Positions 17,312 to 26,240 of a DNA stretch of 64,000 nucleotides are shown piece after piece. The notes beneath the pieces were generated by a model. The model ran no database searches, was not told the origin of the DNA, and was given only the letters and a program-made list of their open reading frames with translations. Within the stretch, counting starts at the first letter, position 1; each line of letters starts with the position of its first letter. The stretch spans positions 372,001-436,000 of the forward strand of contig NZ_JADZGI010000001.1 in NCBI RefSeq assembly GCF_015865035.1, read 5' to 3'. Origin of the DNA: Novosphingobium aureum. GTDB lineage: Bacteria; Pseudomonadota; Alphaproteobacteria; Sphingomonadales; Sphingomonadaceae. The position numbers were made by a program, and so were the translations under genes.

Positions 17312-18564
17312 GGGTGCAGCGTCTGGAGGACCTGCTCGACCGCAAGGTAGTCCGCCGAGGGCTCGGCGGCGCGCAGGTTGGCATGAGGGACGCCGTCCTT
17401 CATCACGAAGGAGACGAGGACCTTGGCGCCCAGCTTGACCGCCTTGTCGAAGCGCTTGCGCGGCGAGCCGGTGGCGATCATCTCGGCATCGAGGCCCTGG
17501 AAGCGCAGCGTCGTGATTGCCTTCTGTGCGAAGGCGAGGGCGGCATCGTCCTCGACCGCGAGGATGCAGGTGAGCGGAGCCTGGGGCACGTGGCCGGCAT
17601 CGGCGACGAGCATGGCCAGGCGCTCGATGCCTGCTGCCCAGCCGACTGCCGGGGTCGCCGGACCACCGAGTGCCTCAAGCAGGCCGTCATAGCGACCGCC
17701 GCCCAGCACGGTGCCCTGTGCGCCCAGTTGATCTGTCACAAATTCGAAAGCGGTATGCCTGTAGTAGTCGAGGCCGCGCACAAGGGCCGGGGCTCGGACG
17801 AAGTCCACCGAGGCGGCCTCGAGCCCTTGTGTCACCGCGCCGAAGAAATCCTGCGCCTCGCTCGAGAGGAAGTCGTCGATGCGCGGGGCATCGGCGGTGA
17901 AGGGCTTATCGCGCGGGTCCTTGGAATCGAGAATGCGCAGCGGATTGCGCTCGAGGCGGTCCTGCGAATCCTCGCTCAGTTCGGCGCGGTGTGCGCGGAA
18001 GTACTCGACGAGCGCGGCGCGCCAGGCTTCGCGGCTCTCGGCATCGCCCAGCGTGTTGAGCTGGAGCGTCACGCCCTGCGCAATGCCCAGCTCCTTGAGC
18101 AGCTGGTCGGCCATGACCAGGAGCTCGACATCGACCATCGGCTCGGTCGCGCCGATGATCTCGGCGTCGATCTGGTGGAACTGGCGATAGCGGCCCTTCT
18201 GCGGACGCTCGTAGCGGAACAGCGGGCCGTGCGTCGCGACCTTGAGCGGGGCGTACTGCTTCCAACCGTCGGTGAGATAGGCGCGCGCGATCCCGGCAGT
18301 GAACTCGGGGCGCAGTGTCAGCGATTCGCCGCCACGATCCTCGAACGAGTACATTTCCTTGGAGACGACGTCGGTCGTTTCGCCGAGCGAACGCGAGAAC
18401 ACGCCGGTCTTCTCGAAGACGGGCATCTCGACGCGGCGGAAACGGTAGAGCTTGCGCACGCGCTCGAAGGTTTCCACGACATGGGCGAAGGCCTCGGCCT
18501 CGGCGCCGAAAATGTCCTGGGTGCCACGGATGGCCTTGGGCGTGGTCTGTGCTGCGTTGCTCAT
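17308..18564 (-). CDS. hisS: Histidyl-tRNA synthetase
   Basis: The 418-residue class II synthetase charges tRNA-His in the cytoplasm. Motif 1 ([20 protein letters not shown]), motif 2 ([20 protein letters not shown]) and the histidine-specific [15 protein letters not shown] are present, followed by the anticodon-binding C-terminal domain. It is the first gene of the hisS-prfA-prmC operon. The gap to the divergent M61 peptidase gene (about 190 bases) contains two TATAAA sequences (near 18594 and 18612) that could be promoter elements. Confidence 0.96.
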
Positions 18565-18753
18565 GGGCGCGCGTTAGCCGGAATGCTCGTGGTTATAAAG
18601 TGGGCGGGCGGGTATAAAATGGCCGGAGCCGGTATCCGTTCGGCGCTGGTGCCGGTTCGCTTGCGGCGATCCCGGACCAGTTTTTCCCGGCAAATGCGGA
18701 CCAGCCGCATTGCACTGTTGCCAAACGCAGCAACAAGCGCAAGGTTGCGGGCA

Positions 18754-20706
18754 ATGAAATATCGTACCGCGCTAGCCTCGCTCACCGTCCTCCTGTCGCT
18801 CTCGACCTCCGCCATGGCGCAGGATTCAACCAGAACCACCCCGATGGCCCCGGCCCTGCCGCCGGCGCTCCCGGCCGCGCAGGATGTGCCCTATCCCGGC
18901 ACGATCTCGCTCGACATCGACGCGACTGACGTCACCCGTGGGATCTACAAGGTCACGCAGGTCTTCCCGGTGGCCGATGGCGCGCGCGAGCTGACCGTGA
19001 TGCAGCCCGGCTGGCTGCCGGGCAATCACTCGGAAACCGGGCCTTACTCGATGCTCGCCGACATCCACTTCTATGCCGACGGCAAGGAAATCAAGTGGGT
19101 GCGCGACACCGTCGCGGTCAACGCCTTCCATCTCGATCTGCCGGCAGGGACCAAGGCCGTCACCGCCAGCTTCGTCCACACCTCGCCGATCGAGCGCAAT
19201 GAGGGGCGCATCACGATGACCCGCGAGATGCTCAACCTGCAGTGGGAGAAGATGAGCCTCTATCCCTCGGGCTTCTACACCCGCGGCATCACCTTCAAGC
19301 CGACGGTCAAGGTGCCCGCAGGCTGGACCGTCTACACCGCGCTCGACGGCAAGGCGCGCAGCGGCGACACGCTCACCTGGGCCGCGACCGATTACCAGCG
19401 CCTCGTCGATTCGCCGATCTTCGCCGGTGAACATGCCCAGCGCTGGGACTTGGGCATGAACGTCTACATGGACGCGGTCGCGGACAAGCCCGAGCTGCTC
19501 GACATCAAGCCCGAGCACATGGACAAGTATCGCAAGCTCGTGAAGGAAGCGGTCGGCCTGTTCGGCGCGCGTCACTTCGACGAGTACGACTTCCTGCTCG
19601 CGCTGACCGACCGCATGGGCGGCATCGGCCTCGAGCATCACCGTTCGAGCGAGAACCAGTACGAGCCCAAGGCCTGGATCGACTGGGAGTCGATGGACTG
19701 GGACCACAATGTGATCCCGCACGAGTTCGTGCATAGCTGGAACGGCAAGTACCGCCGCCCGGCGGACCTGTGGACCCCCGACTACCAGCAGCCGATGCAG
19801 AACACGCTTCTGTGGGTCTATGAGGGCCAGACCCAGTTCTGGGGCTACATTCTCGCCGCGCGTTCGGGCGTGCAGTCCAAGCAGACCGTGCTCGACATGT
19901 TCGCGGTGGCTGCCGCAAAGTACCTCGAGGGTACGCCGGGCCGCTCGTGGCGCTCGGTCGAGGACACCACCGCCGCGCCGCAGCTCAACCGCCGCCGCCC
20001 GCTGCCCTTCAGCTCGCTGACCCGCGGCGAGGACTACTACGTCGAGGGCGCGCTGACCTGGCTCGAGGCGGACCAGATCATCCGCGAGGGTACCAAGGGC
20101 AAGAAGGGCCTCGACGATTTCGCCAAGGCCTTCTTCGGCGTGCGCGACGGCGACTGGGGCGAGCTGACTTACGACTTCGACGAGGTCGTGAGGACGCTCA
20201 ACGGCGTCTACCCCTACGACTGGGCGAGCTTCCTCAAGACCCGGCTCTACGACACCAACCAGCCTGCGCCGATGAAGGGCCTGCAGATGGCCGGCTACAA
20301 GCTGGTCTGGAAGGACGAGCCCAACAGCTACGTCAAGGGCATCTCGGGCTATCGCAACTCGCTCGACCTCACCTACTCGCTGGGCATGGGGCTGAGCAGC
20401 GACGGGACCGTGGGCAGCGTCCTGTGGGACGGCCTCGCCTTCAATGCCGGGATCGTGGGCGGTGCGAAGATCGTCGCGGTCAACGACGAGGCCTATAGCG
20501 CCGATGTGATCAAGGCGGCGGTGACCGCGGCCAAGACCGGGAATGCGGGTGCCGACAAGCCGATCACGCTGCTGGTCAAGCGCGGCGATCGCTACCAGAC
20601 GATCGAGCTCGACTACCACGAGGGCCTGCGCTGGCCCTGGCTGGAGAGCACGACGCCGGGCAAGACCAACGGCTTCGACAAGCTGCTCGCGCCGCACGCG
20701 GACTGA
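18754..20706 (+). CDS. M61 family metallopeptidase with PDZ domain, secreted
   Basis: The 650-residue protein has a signal peptide (cut after SAMAQ). It carries an N-terminal beta domain, a thermolysin-like catalytic domain with the zinc motif HEFVHSWN and the downstream glutamate in LLWVYEGQTQFWG, and a C-terminal PDZ-like region (LGMGLSSDGTVGSVLWDGLA). This is the layout of M61 glycyl aminopeptidases. It acts in the periplasm or outside the cell. The ATG at 18754 has AAGG nine bases upstream. The frame stays open far upstream but that part is antisense to hisS and is not coding. Confidence 0.92.
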   Translation: MKYRTALASLTVLLSLSTSAMAQDSTRTTPMAPALPPALPAAQDVPYPGTISLDIDATDVTRGIYKVTQVFPVADGARELTVMQPGWLPGNHSETGPYSMLADIHFYADGKEIKWVRDTVAVNAFHLDLPAGTKAVTASFVHTSPIERNEGRITMTREMLNLQWEKMSLYPSGFYTRGITFKPTVKVPAGWTVYTALDGKARSGDTLTWAATDYQRLVDSPIFAGEHAQRWDLGMNVYMDAVADKPELLDIKPEHMDKYRKLVKEAVGLFGARHFDEYDFLLALTDRMGGIGLEHHRSSENQYEPKAWIDWESMDWDHNVIPHEFVHSWNGKYRRPADLWTPDYQQPMQNTLLWVYEGQTQFWGYILAARSGVQSKQTVLDMFAVAAAKYLEGTPGRSWRSVEDTTAAPQLNRRRPLPFSSLTRGEDYYVEGALTWLEADQIIREGTKGKKGLDDFAKAFFGVRDGDWGELTYDFDEVVRTLNGVYPYDWASFLKTRLYDTNQPAPMKGLQMAGYKLVWKDEPNSYVKGISGYRNSLDLTYSLGMGLSSDGTVGSVLWDGLAFNAGIVGGAKIVAVNDEAYSADVIKAAVTAAKTGNAGADKPITLLVKRGDRYQTIELDYHEGLRWPWLESTTPGKTNGFDKLLAPHAD

Positions 20707-20754
20707 GCCGGGCGTTTTTCCCGGCCATCGATCTTGCCGGGGACTGACAAGAAG

Positions 20755-20799
20755 AACGGGGGCGACGGGACAAGTGTCCGGTCGCCCCCGTTTTCTTTT
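20755..20799 (+). terminator. Terminator of the M61 peptidase gene
   Basis: A perfect 12-bp stem AACGGGGGCGAC/GTCGCCCCCGTT (20755-20766 with 20781-20792) is followed by TTTTCTTTT. A smaller hairpin (GCCGGG/CCCGGC, 20707-20725) lies directly after the stop codon. Confidence 0.8.
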
Positions 20800-20930
20800 G
20801 TGTTCTCCAGTGAGCGCAAGCTTCTACGACCATCGTCCGGCTTGAGCCGCCGGTCGGTTCCGATATCGCCGCCGGCATCACGTCGCTGCACCGCGGCGGG
20901 ACACATTGGAACGCGTTGGCAAGAAGTCAG

Positions 20931-20957
20931 TTGATACCGCCAAGGCGCAGGGCTAAG
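20931..20957 (+). promoter_or_regulatory. Possible ppa promoter
   Basis: TTGATA (20931-20936) and GCTAAG (20952-20957) are 15 bases apart. The second fits the alphaproteobacterial -10 form GCTAnAwC better than TATAAT. A 7-bp hairpin GACACTT/AAGTGTC (20981-20999) lies in the predicted leader just before the ribosome binding site. Evidence is by eye only. Confidence 0.3.
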
Positions 20958-21016
20958 CCGCCAAACATTCAAGTCAAACCGACACTTTTTCCAAGTGTCT
21001 CCCAAAAAGGACCACC

Positions 21017-21556
21017 ATGCGCATCGACCTGATCCCCGTCGGCGACAATCCGCCGGAAAGTCTCAACGTCGTCATCGAGGTTCCCGTCGGCGGTGAACCC
21101 GTGAAGTACGAGTTCGACAAGGATTCCGGCGCCCTGTTCGTGGACCGCATCCTGCACACCCCGATGCGCTACCCGGCCAACTACGGCTTCGTGCCGCACA
21201 CGCTTTCGCCCGATGGCGACCCGCTCGACGCACTGGTCGTCGCGCGCTCGCCGTTCATCCCGGGCTGCGTCGTGCGCGCCCGTCCGATCGCGGTTCTGAA
21301 CCTGGAAGACGAGCACGGCGGCGACGAGAAGCTGGTCTGCGTGCCGGTGGATTCGACCTTCCCCTACTATACCGACGTGAAGGAAAAGGGTGACCTGCCC
21401 GAGATCCTTTTTGCGCAGATCGAGCACTTCTTCACCCATTATAAGGACCTGGAGAAGGAAAAGTGGGTTCGAATCGGAACCTGGGGCGGTGCAGAAGATG
21501 CACGCCGCATCGTACTCGAGGCGATTGAGCGCTATAACGATAAGCCGAAGGGCTGA
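21017..21556 (+). CDS. ppa: Inorganic pyrophosphatase
   Basis: The 179-residue family I enzyme hydrolyses pyrophosphate released by biosynthetic reactions. The metal-binding signature DGDPLDALV is present, along with the upstream YPANYGFVPHTL and the Lys/Glu residues of KYEFDKDSGALFVDR. Length matches bacterial hexameric enzymes. The ATG follows AAAGGACC. The gene stands alone with its own terminator, and its leader contains a small perfect hairpin. Confidence 0.97.
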   Translation: MRIDLIPVGDNPPESLNVVIEVPVGGEPVKYEFDKDSGALFVDRILHTPMRYPANYGFVPHTLSPDGDPLDALVVARSPFIPGCVVRARPIAVLNLEDEHGGDEKLVCVPVDSTFPYYTDVKEKGDLPEILFAQIEHFFTHYKDLEKEKWVRIGTWGGAEDARRIVLEAIERYNDKPKG

Positions 21557-21597
21557 TTCGCACTTATTGACGAGGTCCACTCCCCCATGTGGAACGA

Positions 21598-21626
21598 GGG
21601 CCGGCGGTGCAAACCGTCGGCCCTTT
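21598..21626 (+). terminator. Terminator of ppa
   Basis: A 10-bp stem GGGCCGGCGG/CCGTCGGCCC (one G-U pair) with a 6-nt loop is followed by TTT only. It lies 42 bases after the ppa stop. Confidence 0.6.
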
Positions 21627-21696
21627 GCGTGTCCGGAGTGTTCGTGGAGGCGGCGCCGACCTGGTCTTGGCGGCGCCCATCGTCAGGGGCGCGTGG

Positions 21697-22023
21697 TCAG
21701 GCGGTGACCGCGAAGACCTCGCGGTCGGTCTCGCGCGGGGGTGCTTCGTCGAAGTTGGGCAGAGGTTCGAAGACGTCCTCGGTGATCGTCACTTCGCTCA
21801 GTCCGTCGAGCTTGAAGTGGCCGAGGCGTCGCTCTTCCTCACTGCGCCAGTTCTTGCGCGGGTTGAACGCGCTCACGAAAAGTTCGTCGTGACGGCTGAA
21901 CAGTCGGTGCGGCGCGAGCAGCATCTCGGCACCGTTGTACTGGGCGAGGACCAGGCGCTTGAGGGCGATGGCTTCGATGAGCTTGCGCTCGGTGGTGGCG
22001 TCGGGCTCGGGAGAATTCGGCAT
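21697..22023 (-). CDS. Small WYL-domain-like protein
   Basis: The 108-residue protein resembles a stand-alone WYL-type module: it has ALKRLVLAQYNG, then LAPHRLFSRHDELFVSAF and a final LDGLSEVTITEDVFEP. These are the positions where WYL domains carry their conserved aromatic, His and Phe residues. WYL domains are ligand-sensing parts of many bacterial regulators, but no DNA-binding domain is fused here. The resemblance is by eye and could be superficial. The ATG lies at 22023. The gene converges with ppa and is otherwise isolated. Confidence 0.65.
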   Translation of the reverse strand: MPNSPEPDATTERKLIEAIALKRLVLAQYNGAEMLLAPHRLFSRHDELFVSAFNPRKNWRSEEERRLGHFKLDGLSEVTITEDVFEPLPNFDEAPPRETDREVFAVTA

Positions 22024-22236
22024 GGCGCTGCATAGTGGAGCGCCGCTGCCTGTCAGACAAGCCGCAATCAGGCCTTATACCGCATGGCGAGGATGATTTT
22101 TTCGACGCCGGGGATACGTCTGGGGCAACTGCGGGGCCGATCACGGTGCGCAATCCGCTGTTTTGCGCCGGTGCTTCTGCAGAACTTGATCCGAAATGGA
22201 TGCAATTGGCGGGGGATCTCGCCCAGAGCATCGGGC

Positions 22237-22270
22237 GGCGCCGTGTCCCGAGTTTCCGGAACACGGCGCC
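22237..22270 (-). terminator. Terminator-like hairpin after gabD
   Basis: GGCGCCGTGT (22237-22246) pairs perfectly with ACACGGCGCC (22261-22270), eight bases beyond the gabD stop. No T run follows, so efficiency is uncertain. Confidence 0.4.
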
Positions 22271-22277
22271 TTGCCCG

Positions 22278-23729
22278 TCAGGCGGGCTGAACGCCCATGC
22301 ACAGATACTTGAGCTCCATGTAGTCATCGAGCCCGTAGTGCGACCCTTCGCGGCCAAGGCCCGACTGCTTGACCCCGCCGAACGGCGCGACTTCGGTCGA
22401 GATCAGGCCGGTGTTGATGCCGACCATGCCCGCCTCGAGCGCTTCGGCGACGCGCCACACGCGGCTGAGGTCGCGTGCATAGAAGTAGCTGGCGAGGCCG
22501 AATTCGGTGTCGTTGGCCATGGCGACGGCGTCGGCCTCGTCGGTGAAGCGGATCACGCCCGCGAGCGGCCCGAAGGTCTCCTCGCTGGCGAGCTTCATGT
22601 CGGGCTTCACGCCCGCGATCACGGTCGGGTTGAAGAAGCTGCCGCCGCGCTCGTTGCGCGAACCGCCCGCCAGCACCGTGGCGCCGCCATCGACGGCGTC
22701 CTTGAGGTGCTCCTCGACCTTCTCGACCGCCTTCTCGTCGATCAGCGGGCCGACCTCGGTGCCTTCGTCGAGACCGTAGCCGACCTTCATCGCCTTCACG
22801 CGCGCGGCCAGCTTCTCGACGAATTCGTCATAGACCCCGTCCTGCACGTAGAATCTGTTGGTGCACACGCAGGTCTGCCCGCCGTTGCGGAACTTGGAGA
22901 TCATCGCGCCTTCAATCGCGGCATCGACGTCGGCATCGTCGAAGACGAGGAAGGGGGCATTGCCGCCCAGTTCCATCGAGCACTTCTTGACCGTCTCTGC
23001 CGATTCCTTGAGCAGCTGGCGACCGATCTCGGTCGAGCCGGTGAAGGTGATCTTGGCGACCTTCGGGCTGCCCGTGAGCGTCGAGCCGATCTGTCCGGCG
23101 CTGCCCGTCACCACGTTGACGACGCCTGCGGGAATGCCCGCCTTCTCGCACAGCGCGGCAATGGCGAGCGCGGAGTAGGGGGTCGCCGAGGCGGGCTTGA
23201 TCACCATCGTACAGCCGGCGGCAAGTGCGGGGCCGAGCTTGCGGGTGATCATCGCATTGGGGAAGTTCCAGGGCGTGATCGCGCCGACGACGCCGACCGG
23301 CTGCTTGATCACGACGATGCGGCGGTCGCTCGCGTGGCCGGGGATGGTGTCGCCGTAGGCGCGCTTGGCTTCCTCGCCGAACCATTCGATGAAGCTCGCG
23401 CCATAGGCGATCTCGCCCTTGCCTTCGGCGAGCGGCTTGCCCTGTTCGCGGCTGAGCAGCTCGCCCAGATCGTCCTGCGCCTCGATCATCAACTCGTAGA
23501 GCTTGCGCAGAATCTTCGCACGCTCGCCGGCGGTCTTGGCGCGCCATGCGGGCAGTGCGGCTTCGGCGGCGTCGATCGCGCGCAGCGTCTCGTCCGCGCC
23601 CATCTTGGGCACGGTGCCGAGCGTCTTGCCGGTGCCCGGATCGGTGACGTCGAGCGTCGCGCCGGAATCGGCATCGCACCACTTGCCGTCGATGTAGCAC
23701 TGCTGCTTGAGGAAGTCGGTGTAGGCCAT
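22278..23729 (-). CDS. gabD: Succinate-semialdehyde dehydrogenase, NADP-type
   Basis: The 483-residue aldehyde dehydrogenase oxidises succinate semialdehyde to succinate, the last step of GABA breakdown. It matches the GabD group: TPWNFPNAMITRK cofactor loop, catalytic Glu253 in MELGGNAPF and Cys287 in FRNGGQTCVCTNRFYV. The second cysteine, 289, is the redox partner seen in E. coli GabD. The ATG at 23729 follows AGAGGA. No GABA transaminase gene is nearby, so the source of its substrate is not shown; glutarate semialdehyde is an alternative. Confidence 0.9.
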   Translation of the reverse strand: MAYTDFLKQQCYIDGKWCDADSGATLDVTDPGTGKTLGTVPKMGADETLRAIDAAEAALPAWRAKTAGERAKILRKLYELMIEAQDDLGELLSREQGKPLAEGKGEIAYGASFIEWFGEEAKRAYGDTIPGHASDRRIVVIKQPVGVVGAITPWNFPNAMITRKLGPALAAGCTMVIKPASATPYSALAIAALCEKAGIPAGVVNVVTGSAGQIGSTLTGSPKVAKITFTGSTEIGRQLLKESAETVKKCSMELGGNAPFLVFDDADVDAAIEGAMISKFRNGGQTCVCTNRFYVQDGVYDEFVEKLAARVKAMKVGYGLDEGTEVGPLIDEKAVEKVEEHLKDAVDGGATVLAGGSRNERGGSFFNPTVIAGVKPDMKLASEETFGPLAGVIRFTDEADAVAMANDTEFGLASYFYARDLSRVWRVAEALEAGMVGINTGLISTEVAPFGGVKQSGLGREGSHYGLDDYMELKYLCMGVQPA

Positions 23730-23932
23730 TTCGTGCAGGTCCTCTTCAATTCGTCTCGTCGGGGCCGGTCTGCCATCGCGTCGCGAAGGGCCGGTGGAAC
23801 GGTGGCGCCCGGCCGGGTCACATGAGCCCAACGAGCGGATGGCTTGCGCGTTGCATGGGCGGCCAATGGTTGTGCGCGCTCGTTTCGGGCATGACCGGCC
23901 AGCGGAACTGGCGTGCCGGTCAGGCAGTCTCG

Positions 23933-24223
23933 TCAGGCCTTGACGTCGGCCCATTCGGGATGGCGCTCGAAGGCGGTTACCACGTAGCTGCAGCGTGGGG
24001 CGATGCGAAAGCCGTTCTCGCGCGCGTCGGCGACCATCGCCTCGACCAGCCGTCCGGCAACGCCGCGTCCGCCGATCTCGCGCGGGACGAGCGTGTGGTC
24101 GGCGTAGTGCACGCCCTCGCGCTCGGTCCAGGTCAGCAGCCCGGTGCTGTCGGAATCCGCGACGTGGGCCACGTACTCGCCCTTTGCGCCGTCCTCGTGC
24201 TTGGTGATGGTCACTGCGACCAT
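23933..24223 (-). CDS. Small GNAT-type N-acetyltransferase
   Basis: The 96-residue protein matches the short GCN5-related acetyltransferase type (as in YjdJ): DHTLVPREIGGRGVAGRLVEAMV is the acetyl-CoA binding region, followed by IAPRCSYVVTAFERHPEWADV. The acceptor is unknown. The ATG follows GAGGAG with ideal spacing. A GC-rich hairpin (around 23893-23923) lies beyond the stop. It is divergent from the threonine aldolase gene. Confidence 0.88.
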   Translation of the reverse strand: MVAVTITKHEDGAKGEYVAHVADSDSTGLLTWTEREGVHYADHTLVPREIGGRGVAGRLVEAMVADARENGFRIAPRCSYVVTAFERHPEWADVKA

Positions 24224-24316
24224 AAGGCCTGTCTCCTCAAGGCGACCCTCGCGGGCCTCGGTGTTTTCTCGCAGGTGCTTGACGCGCAAGGGCGTCCCTG
24301 CGCAGGGCATATGGTC

Positions 24317-25312
24317 ATGCAGTTCCTTTCCGACAACGCCGCCGCCGTTCACCCCCGCGTCTGGGAGGCCATGAAGGCCGCCGACACCGCCGATGCGCCT
24401 TACGACAACGACGCGCTCAGCCGCGCGCTCGACGAGCGCTTCTCGGCCTTGTTCGGGCGCGAGTGCGCGGCGCTCTGGGTGGCGACGGGAACTGCGGCGA
24501 ATTGCCTCGCGCTTTCGGCGCTGGTCCCCCCGCACGGGGCCGCCGTCTGCCACCGCGAGGCGCATATCGAGATGGACGAGGCGGGCGCTCCGGGGTTCTT
24601 CCTGCACGGGGCCAAGCTTCTGCTGGCTGACGGCGAGAGCGCCAAGCTCACTCCGCAAGGCATCGCCGCGGTGATCGACCCGATCCGCGACGACGTGCAC
24701 CAGGTCCAGCCGCACGCGATCTCGATCACGCAGGCGAGCGAATATGGCTGTGTCTATCGGCCCGAGGAGCTCGAGGCCATCGCCGCGCTTGCCGGTGCGC
24801 GCGGGCTCGGCCTCCACGTCGACGGTGCGCGCTTCGGCAATGCCGTCGCCTTCCTCGGCTGCGGCGCCGGCGAGGCGGTGGGCGCGGCGGACGTGCTCAG
24901 CTTCGGCTTCGTCAAGAACGGCGCGATGAGCGCGGAGGCGATCGTGTTCTTCGATCCTGAAATGGCCGCGACCGTTCGCTACCGCCGCAAGCGCGCCGGG
25001 CACCTGCAGTCCAAGGGGCGCTTTCTGGCGGCCCAGATCCATGCCATGCTCGAGGGCGACCTGTGGCTCGCCAATGCCCGCGCGGCCAATGCCGCGGCTG
25101 CCGAGCTGGCCGGTGCCTGTTCGCAGCGCCTGCTTCACCCGGTCGAGGCCAACGAGCTGTTCCTGGCCTGCACGCCTGTAGAGCGCGCGGCGCTGCGCGA
25201 GCAGGGTTTCGGCTTCTACGACTGGGGCGAGGACGCGGCGCGGCTGGTCACGGCGTGGGACGCGAAGGCAGAGCACGTCACCGCGCTGGCACGCGCGATC
25301 GCCGCGCTGTGA
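24317..25312 (+). CDS. ltaE: Low-specificity threonine aldolase
   Basis: The 331-residue PLP enzyme of the beta-eliminating lyase family cleaves threonine to glycine and acetaldehyde. Landmarks are MQFLSDNAAAVHP at the start, the cofactor contacts WVATGTAANCLAL and HVDGARFGNA, and the PLP lysine in SFGFVKNGAMSAEA. Two in-frame ATGs exist (24311, 24317); the second has AGGG at nine bases and is preferred. The EamA transporter gene follows 22 bases after the stop, so an amino-acid efflux link is possible. Confidence 0.9.
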   Translation: MQFLSDNAAAVHPRVWEAMKAADTADAPYDNDALSRALDERFSALFGRECAALWVATGTAANCLALSALVPPHGAAVCHREAHIEMDEAGAPGFFLHGAKLLLADGESAKLTPQGIAAVIDPIRDDVHQVQPHAISITQASEYGCVYRPEELEAIAALAGARGLGLHVDGARFGNAVAFLGCGAGEAVGAADVLSFGFVKNGAMSAEAIVFFDPEMAATVRYRRKRAGHLQSKGRFLAAQIHAMLEGDLWLANARAANAAAAELAGACSQRLLHPVEANELFLACTPVERAALREQGFGFYDWGEDAARLVTAWDAKAEHVTALARAIAAL

Positions 25313-25334
25313 GCGGCACTCAAGGGGCAAACGA

Positions 25335-26240
25335 ATGAGCGAAGTCTCGATGCTGCGGCCCGCGGTCGCGCTGCCGTTCCTGCTGGTCAGCCTGATCTGG
25401 GGTTCGACCTGGTGGGTGATCACCGGGCAGATCGGCGACGTGCCCGCGAGCTGGTCGGTCGCCTATCGCTTCCTGCTGGCGACCCCGGCGATGTTTCTCG
25501 TCGCGCTGGCCATGCGGCGCAGCCTGAAACTGGGGCGCGACGGGCACATCCTCGCCTTCCTCGTCGGGCTGACCCAGTTCTGCGGCAACTACAACTTCGT
25601 CTACCGCGCCGAGCTGCACCTGACCTCGGGCATCGTCGCGGTCATGATCTCGCTGATGCTGGTGCCCAACGCGGTCTTCGCGCGGATGCTGCTCGGCCAG
25701 CCGATCACCCGCCGCTTCGCGCTCGGCAGCGTGATCGCGATTGCGGGCATCGGCATCCTGCTACTGCACGAGGCGCGCGAGGCGCCGGTGCAGGGCAAGG
25801 TCGTGCTTGGCGTGGTGCTGGCGCTGCTCGCCATGCTCGCCGCCTCGATCTCGAACGTGATCCAGGCCAACGAGACCGGGCGTCGCCTGCCGATGGTCAG
25901 CCTGCTCGCCTGGGCAATGCTCTACGGCACCTTGTGCAATGTCGCGATTGCCCTGTGGCAGGCGGGGGCGCCGGTCCTGCCGCGCGCGCCGGGCTACTGG
26001 CTGGGTACGGCCTATCTCGCGGTGTTCGGCTCGGTCGTGACCTTCCCGATCTACTACAACCTGATCCGCCAGCTGGGCGCGGGGCGCGCAGCCTACAACG
26101 GCGTCGCGGTGGTGGTGATCGCGATGCTGCTCTCGACCGTGCTCGAGGGTTATCGCTGGTCGCTGCTTGCAGGGCTGGGCGCGGGGCTCGCGACGCTCGG
26201 GCTCATCGTCGCGCTCAGCGCGCGCAAGCCCGCCGCATAG
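25335..26240 (+). CDS. EamA/DMT-family transporter
   Basis: The 301-residue inner-membrane protein has ten predicted helices in two EamA repeats, beginning LPFLLVSLIWGSTWWVI. This family exports amino acids or other small metabolites; the substrate cannot be told from sequence. It lies 22 bases after the threonine aldolase gene and probably shares its transcript. Its last 91 bases overlap, on the opposite strand, the end of the epimerase-like gene. Confidence 0.88.
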   Translation: MSEVSMLRPAVALPFLLVSLIWGSTWWVITGQIGDVPASWSVAYRFLLATPAMFLVALAMRRSLKLGRDGHILAFLVGLTQFCGNYNFVYRAELHLTSGIVAVMISLMLVPNAVFARMLLGQPITRRFALGSVIAIAGIGILLLHEAREAPVQGKVVLGVVLALLAMLAASISNVIQANETGRRLPMVSLLAWAMLYGTLCNVAIALWQAGAPVLPRAPGYWLGTAYLAVFGSVVTFPIYYNLIRQLGAGRAAYNGVAVVVIAMLLSTVLEGYRWSLLAGLGAGLATLGLIVALSARKPAA

